64,000 bases of DNA from Flammeovirgaceae bacterium UBA2786 (lineage in GTDB: Bacteria > Bacteroidota > Bacteroidia > Cytophagales > Cyclobacteriaceae), in contig DEIA01000074.1 in assembly GCA_002352225.1 (NCBI GenBank), forward strand, positions 44,798-108,797, read 5' to 3'. The notes under the pieces were generated by a model. That model was not told where the DNA came from, searched no databases, and saw only the letters and a list, made by a program, of their open reading frames with translations. A program made the position numbers and the translations under genes. Positions 61,061-64,000 of the stretch are shown here, piece by piece (the stretch's first letter is position 1; every line of letters begins with the position of its first letter).

Positions 61061-61076
61061 TGGCATGGATCATGCT
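61061..61076 (+). promoter_or_regulatory. Candidate sigma-54 (-24/-12) promoter
   Basis: TGGCATGGATCATGCT: TGGCATG at -24 and ATGC-T at -12, 10 bases between GG and GC. One mismatch per half from the consensus. Expected start of transcription is near 61086, between the two possible start codons of the next gene. Confidence 0.6.
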
Positions 61077-61109
61077 ATACTGGCTTTTTCAAAATTAAAT
61101 GATGCTTTT

Positions 61110-61520
61110 ATGATTAACAGGATAGTAGTTACAGAAAATGATTATCAGCGATTGATGGGTTTAATTCGATTAACATCTCCTAAAAATACAGAACAAGGCG
61201 TTGCCGACAGGTTACTTAAAAGTTTGAATGAGGCAAAAATGCTGAAGCAGGATAATATTGCCAACAATGTTATTACCATGAACTCGCGCGTGAAGCTGAA
61301 AGACCTCTCCAGCAAAAGGGAAGCGGAAATAACAATTACTTACCCCGAAGATGCTGAGCCCCGGGAAAGGAGGGTATCAATCCTATCAGAAATAGGTCTT
61401 GCTCTGTTAGGCCGAAAAGAAAGCGAACATGTATCGTGGCGTACACCCAACGGGGTAGGTCGTTTTGAGATTTCTAAGGTTACCTACCAACCTGAAGCAG
61501 TAGGAGACTACTACCTGTAG
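61110..61520 (+). CDS. GreA/Rnk-like protein (GreA/GreB C-terminal domain)
   Basis: 136 residues from ATG 61110, which gives the family-like start MINRIVVTENDYQRLMGLI. An upstream ATG at 61065 lies inside the -24/-12 element, so it cannot be used from that promoter. The C-terminal part (VKLKDLSSKREAEITITYPEDAEP...ILSEIGLALLGRKESEHVSW) is the GreA/GreB FKBP-like domain as in Rnk (regulator of nucleoside diphosphate kinase). It may bind RNA polymerase in the secondary channel. Divergent from the two-component operon. Confidence 0.8.
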   Translation: MINRIVVTENDYQRLMGLIRLTSPKNTEQGVADRLLKSLNEAKMLKQDNIANNVITMNSRVKLKDLSSKREAEITITYPEDAEPRERRVSILSEIGLALLGRKESEHVSWRTPNGVGRFEISKVTYQPEAVGDYYL

Positions 61521-61523
61521 CGT

Positions 61524-61588
61524 AGCCTCAAAAATTTTTCTGCAACAGCAATTGTTCCACAGGAATACTTTTCCATACTTTTGAGGCT
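61524..61588. other. 10-bp inverted repeat between the GreA/Rnk-like gene and terC
   Basis: AGCCTCAAAA (61524-61533) and TTTTGAGGCT (61579-61588) are perfectly complementary across a 45-base loop. No T-run follows. Possible 3' end structure or a structured leader. Confidence 0.4.
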
Positions 61589-61705
61589 GCTTCAGAGTAA
61601 GATTAATCTCAACAGAGATGTTGACTCACTTTTAAATACTAAGGGTGTAACCGTATTCTAGGCTTTATGAAATATTAAAGTAAGAGAATTTGAATTAAAA
61701 TTTTT

Positions 61706-62635
61706 ATGAGTGAGTCCTTAGTACTTTGGGGCAGTTTTAGCTTGCTGGTGTTGATCATGCTTTCGCTTGATATGGGTGTGTTTCACCGTAAGTCGCATGA
61801 GGTTTCAGTTCGGGAGGCCCTGATCTGGACAGCCGTATGGATTACCCTGGCTATGGCGTTTAATCTTTTTGTCTACATCTATTACGATAAGACAAAGGCA
61901 CTGGAATTTTTTACTGCGTATGTAGTGGAGAAGTCATTAAGCATAGACAATATTTTTGTCATGATAATGATTTTTTCATACTTCAAAGTTCCTGCAGCTT
62001 ACCAGCACAAGGTTTTGTTCTGGGGAATTTTTGGTGCGCTGGTTATGCGCCTCATTTTTATTTTTGCAGGAATTGAACTCATTCACAAATTCCATTGGCT
62101 CATTTATGTATTTGGCGGCTTTCTGGTTTTAACCGGAATTCGGATGGTGGTTGGGCAAGATAAGCCAATTGATCCATCCAAAAATCCATTGGTAAAACTG
62201 GTTAATAAAGTGTTTCCCGTAACCGAAACATTCGAAGAGGACAATTTTTTTGTAAGGCGCAACCATAAAATTTGGGCAACCCCTTTGTTTGTTGTTGTGA
62301 TTTTAATTGAAGGAACTGATCTGATTTTTGCGGTCGATTCGGTTCCGGCAATTATTGCTATATCCGAAGATACGTTTATCGTTTACACCTCTAATGTGTT
62401 TGCCATTTTAGGTCTGCGATCGCTCTATTTTGCGCTGGCCGGCATTGAGAAGTACTTTGCCTATCTGAAATATGGAATGGCTGTAATTTTAGTATTTGTT
62501 GGTATTAAAATGTGTATCATGGATTTTTACAAAATACCGGTAGAAATTTCTTTAATAGTAATAGCTTTCCTTTTAACAATTTCAATGATCGCATCGGTCG
62601 TTTTCAAAAAGGATCCGGCAGACACTAAGCCCTAA
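61706..62635 (+). CDS. TerC family integral membrane protein
   Basis: 309 residues with about nine membrane helices. The family signatures EKSLSIDNIFVMIMIFSYF and GTDLIFAVDSVPAIIAIS, with the conserved acidic residues in membrane helices, are present. TerC/Alx proteins are linked to metal (manganese) efflux and to tellurite or pH stress. No yybP-ykoY-type manganese riboswitch could be recognised upstream. Confidence 0.9.
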   Translation: MSESLVLWGSFSLLVLIMLSLDMGVFHRKSHEVSVREALIWTAVWITLAMAFNLFVYIYYDKTKALEFFTAYVVEKSLSIDNIFVMIMIFSYFKVPAAYQHKVLFWGIFGALVMRLIFIFAGIELIHKFHWLIYVFGGFLVLTGIRMVVGQDKPIDPSKNPLVKLVNKVFPVTETFEEDNFFVRRNHKIWATPLFVVVILIEGTDLIFAVDSVPAIIAISEDTFIVYTSNVFAILGLRSLYFALAGIEKYFAYLKYGMAVILVFVGIKMCIMDFYKIPVEISLIVIAFLLTISMIASVVFKKDPADTKP

Positions 62636-62752
62636 CAGGTTGGCAATTTCTGGCTGATAGAAACTTGTGTACCCAGTTTAGTGGTCTAAGCAAGGTATGA
62701 AACACCTGAATACAGTTTTGGATTCAGCTGTTTTTTGTATCTTATCGGACGT

Positions 62753-63661
62753 ATGCTTATCAAACACAATTTACGGTTAACCCGAATCGTACTGGCCACC
62801 TGGAAAACGGATGTCTTTCTGGCTCTTACCTGCGTTTCAGTTTATTACATTCATCAATACATACCAAACTCGATACCAATACCGGCTACCTTGGTAACGT
62901 TGCTGGGTACTGCTATCGCTTTTTTTGTTGGCTTTAACAACAATCAGGCCTATGACCGGTGGTGGGAAGCCAGAACCATTTGGGGTGCCCTTGTAAACGA
63001 CAGCCGAAGTTGGGCTCGCTTTATTTTGTCTAATACCGTTGCAGGCTCGCTTTCCAGCGAAGAGTTTACGCAAATAAAAAGACAACTGATACTAAGACAC
63101 ATTGGATTTGTTTATGCCTTAAAAGAAAATCTTAGGAGGAGTACCGAAGGGTACTTCAAAAAACTGTTGCCCGATAGCGAGGTAGCTACAGTAACGCAAC
63201 AACTTAACGTGCCCAATGCAATTCTTACCTGTCAGGCAAAAGACCTTCAAGCTTTAAGTAATGTACAGGCTATCGATCAGTTTCGCTTTTTACAACTTAC
63301 TAATTTGCTAACCGCTTTTACCGACCACATGGGAAAATCGGAGCGCATTCGAAACACCATTTACCCACCTTCTTATATTTATTTTACCCGGCTTTTTATT
63401 TGGGTACTGGTTGTTTTTGTAACCCTGGTACTTATTGAGCCAATTGGTACCTGGTCTATTCCAATTGGGTGGATAATCGGGTTTGTCTTTCACTCTGCAC
63501 ACATTAATGGAATGGGGCTGGTAGACCCGTTTGATGAAATACCAACAGGCATTTCCCTAAATCAGATTGCCCGTACCATTGAAATTAATCTGCTGCAAAT
63601 GCTTGGTGAAAAAGACATACCCGAACCCACAAAGCCTGTAAATGATGAGTATGTTTTGTAA
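62753..63661 (+). CDS. Bestrophin-like chloride-channel family protein
   Basis: 302 residues from the ATG at 62753; the frame also opens at a TTG (62735). The bestrophin/UPF0187 pattern is clear: GTAIAFFVGFNNNQAYDRWWEAR near 60-80 and EPIGTWSIPIGWIIGFVFHSAHINGMGLVDPF near 240. Expected to form a pentameric anion or cation channel in the inner membrane. 117 bases after terC, on the same strand. Confidence 0.9.
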   Translation: MLIKHNLRLTRIVLATWKTDVFLALTCVSVYYIHQYIPNSIPIPATLVTLLGTAIAFFVGFNNNQAYDRWWEARTIWGALVNDSRSWARFILSNTVAGSLSSEEFTQIKRQLILRHIGFVYALKENLRRSTEGYFKKLLPDSEVATVTQQLNVPNAILTCQAKDLQALSNVQAIDQFRFLQLTNLLTAFTDHMGKSERIRNTIYPPSYIYFTRLFIWVLVVFVTLVLIEPIGTWSIPIGWIIGFVFHSAHINGMGLVDPFDEIPTGISLNQIARTIEINLLQMLGEKDIPEPTKPVNDEYVL

Positions 63662-63749
63662 AGGTTTGAAGCTGAACGATTACATGGTTTTATAACCGTC
63701 TTTCATTTATTATCAGGTAGTGGGCTTGCACGCAGTTTTGCATCCAAAA

Positions 63750-63778
63750 TTGGCAATGATATTTTTTGTTTACTTTTA
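63750..63778 (+). promoter_or_regulatory. Bacteroidota-type promoter of uxuA
   Basis: TTG (63750-63752), 18 bases, TACTTTTA (63771-63778), one mismatch in the -7. It is followed within 3 bases by a palindromic operator candidate. Confidence 0.55.
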
Positions 63779-63781
63779 CCG

Positions 63782-63801
63782 TTGTTCATATGTATGAACA
63801 A
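63782..63801. promoter_or_regulatory. Perfect 20-base palindrome (operator candidate) before uxuA
   Basis: TTGTTCATA-TG-TATGAACAA, 9-bp arms. It sits 4 bases downstream of the -7 element and covers the expected transcription start, an ideal place for a repressor of the LacI or GntR type. Confidence 0.6.
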
Positions 63802-63851
63802 ATAGTGAACGGCCAAACAATTGTAGCTTCTGTAATAAATCGGATTTGATA

Positions 63852-64000
63852 ATGAAACTAGGGTTAGGATTATATAAGAGTCTCCTGAACGAATCAAACT
63901 TTCAGTTTGCCCGGCAGGCCGGTGCCACACACATTGTTGCTCAACTGGTTGACTATGTAAAGGGCAGCGACCCCTCGCTCACTAAAAATTTTTTAAATGG
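63852..64000 (+). CDS. uxuA: Mannonate dehydratase, 3' truncated by the window end
   Basis: 49 residues are visible (MKLGLGLYKSLLNESNFQFA..., then QAGATHIVAQLVDYVKG), matching the N-terminus of bacterial D-mannonate dehydratase, which converts mannonate to 2-keto-3-deoxygluconate in hexuronate catabolism. Only the start is in view, so length and active site cannot be checked. Confidence 0.75.
   Translation, partial: MKLGLGLYKSLLNESNFQFARQAGATHIVAQLVDYVKGSDPSLTKNFLN

Noticed and set aside
61521..61705. yybP-ykoY manganese riboswitch before terC
   Set aside because: The conserved internal loop sequences of that class were not found; only a long-loop inverted repeat is present.
62639..62654. 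Third -24/-12 promoter (TGGCAATTTCTGGC) before the bestrophin gene
   Set aside because: Only 9 bases separate GG and GC and the -12 half is TGGC, so spacing and sequence both fail.

Overview
The window comes from a chromosome of a Bacteroidota bacterium, most probably order Cytophagales. The evidence is moderate-to-low GC, start codons with almost no Shine-Dalgarno sequences, Bacteroidota-type promoters (TTG, 17-23 bases, then TAnnTTTG), a short primary sigma factor without region 1.1, a bacillithiol deacetylase (bshB1), a START-like domain protein, and lipoproteins and 7TM-DISM kinases typical of the phylum. No rRNA, CRISPR array, prophage or intact insertion sequence was seen. There are two intact tRNAs (Met-type CAT and Thr TGT) plus a broken tRNA-Thr copy.

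Layout. 1-6926: end of a zinc-type oxidoreductase gene, a decayed patch with an IS21 transposase remnant and hairpin repeats, a two-domain VOC protein, the electron transfer flavoprotein pair etfBA, a bifunctional-nuclease/UVR protein, a nucleoside permease and a TMEM220-like protein. 7027-20077: a six-gene alpha-glucan operon of two exported GH13 lipoproteins, GlgE, a TreS-maltokinase fusion, GlgB and a GH57/DUF3536 protein. 20121-20823: about four tandem copies of a 180-bp hairpin-rich repeat. 20930-24616: glucokinase (ROK), phosphofructokinase and glucose-6-phosphate isomerase, facing the glucan operon. 24693-35721: housekeeping genes (LptF/G permease, rpsO, pnp, primary sigma factor, trxB, bshB1, pdxH, YqgE, DUF349). 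35728-35960: tRNA-Thr locus. 36047-53808: AraC/GlxA regulator, 7TM-DISM kinase, tyrS, small conserved genes, tail-specific protease, TraB-like protein, a very large ABCG-like transporter, an MHS-type MFS transporter and DNA ligase D. 53853-63661: Rieske oxygenase, urea transporter, a sigma-54 two-component pair, a GreA/Rnk-like protein, TerC and a bestrophin. 63852 to the end: start of mannonate dehydratase (uxuA) behind a promoter overlapped by a perfect palindrome.

How genes work together. The glucan operon encodes the GlgE route: maltokinase makes maltose-1-phosphate, GlgE polymerises it and GlgB branches the product. In the TreS half of the fusion the GH13 nucleophile aspartate is replaced by alanine (A206), although the rest of the active site is retained. 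Together with two exported amylases at the head of the operon, this suggests that maltose from external starch, rather than trehalose, feeds the pathway. This is the most interesting inference in the window. The second is a possible small sigma-54 regulon: the NtrC-type regulator and its kinase lie between two good -24/-12 promoter matches, one before a pair of tiny genes (57588, 57778) and one before the GreA/Rnk-like gene, where it also moves the start codon to 61110.

All functional calls come from reading motifs and family resemblance in the translated sequence. No database or structure search was run.
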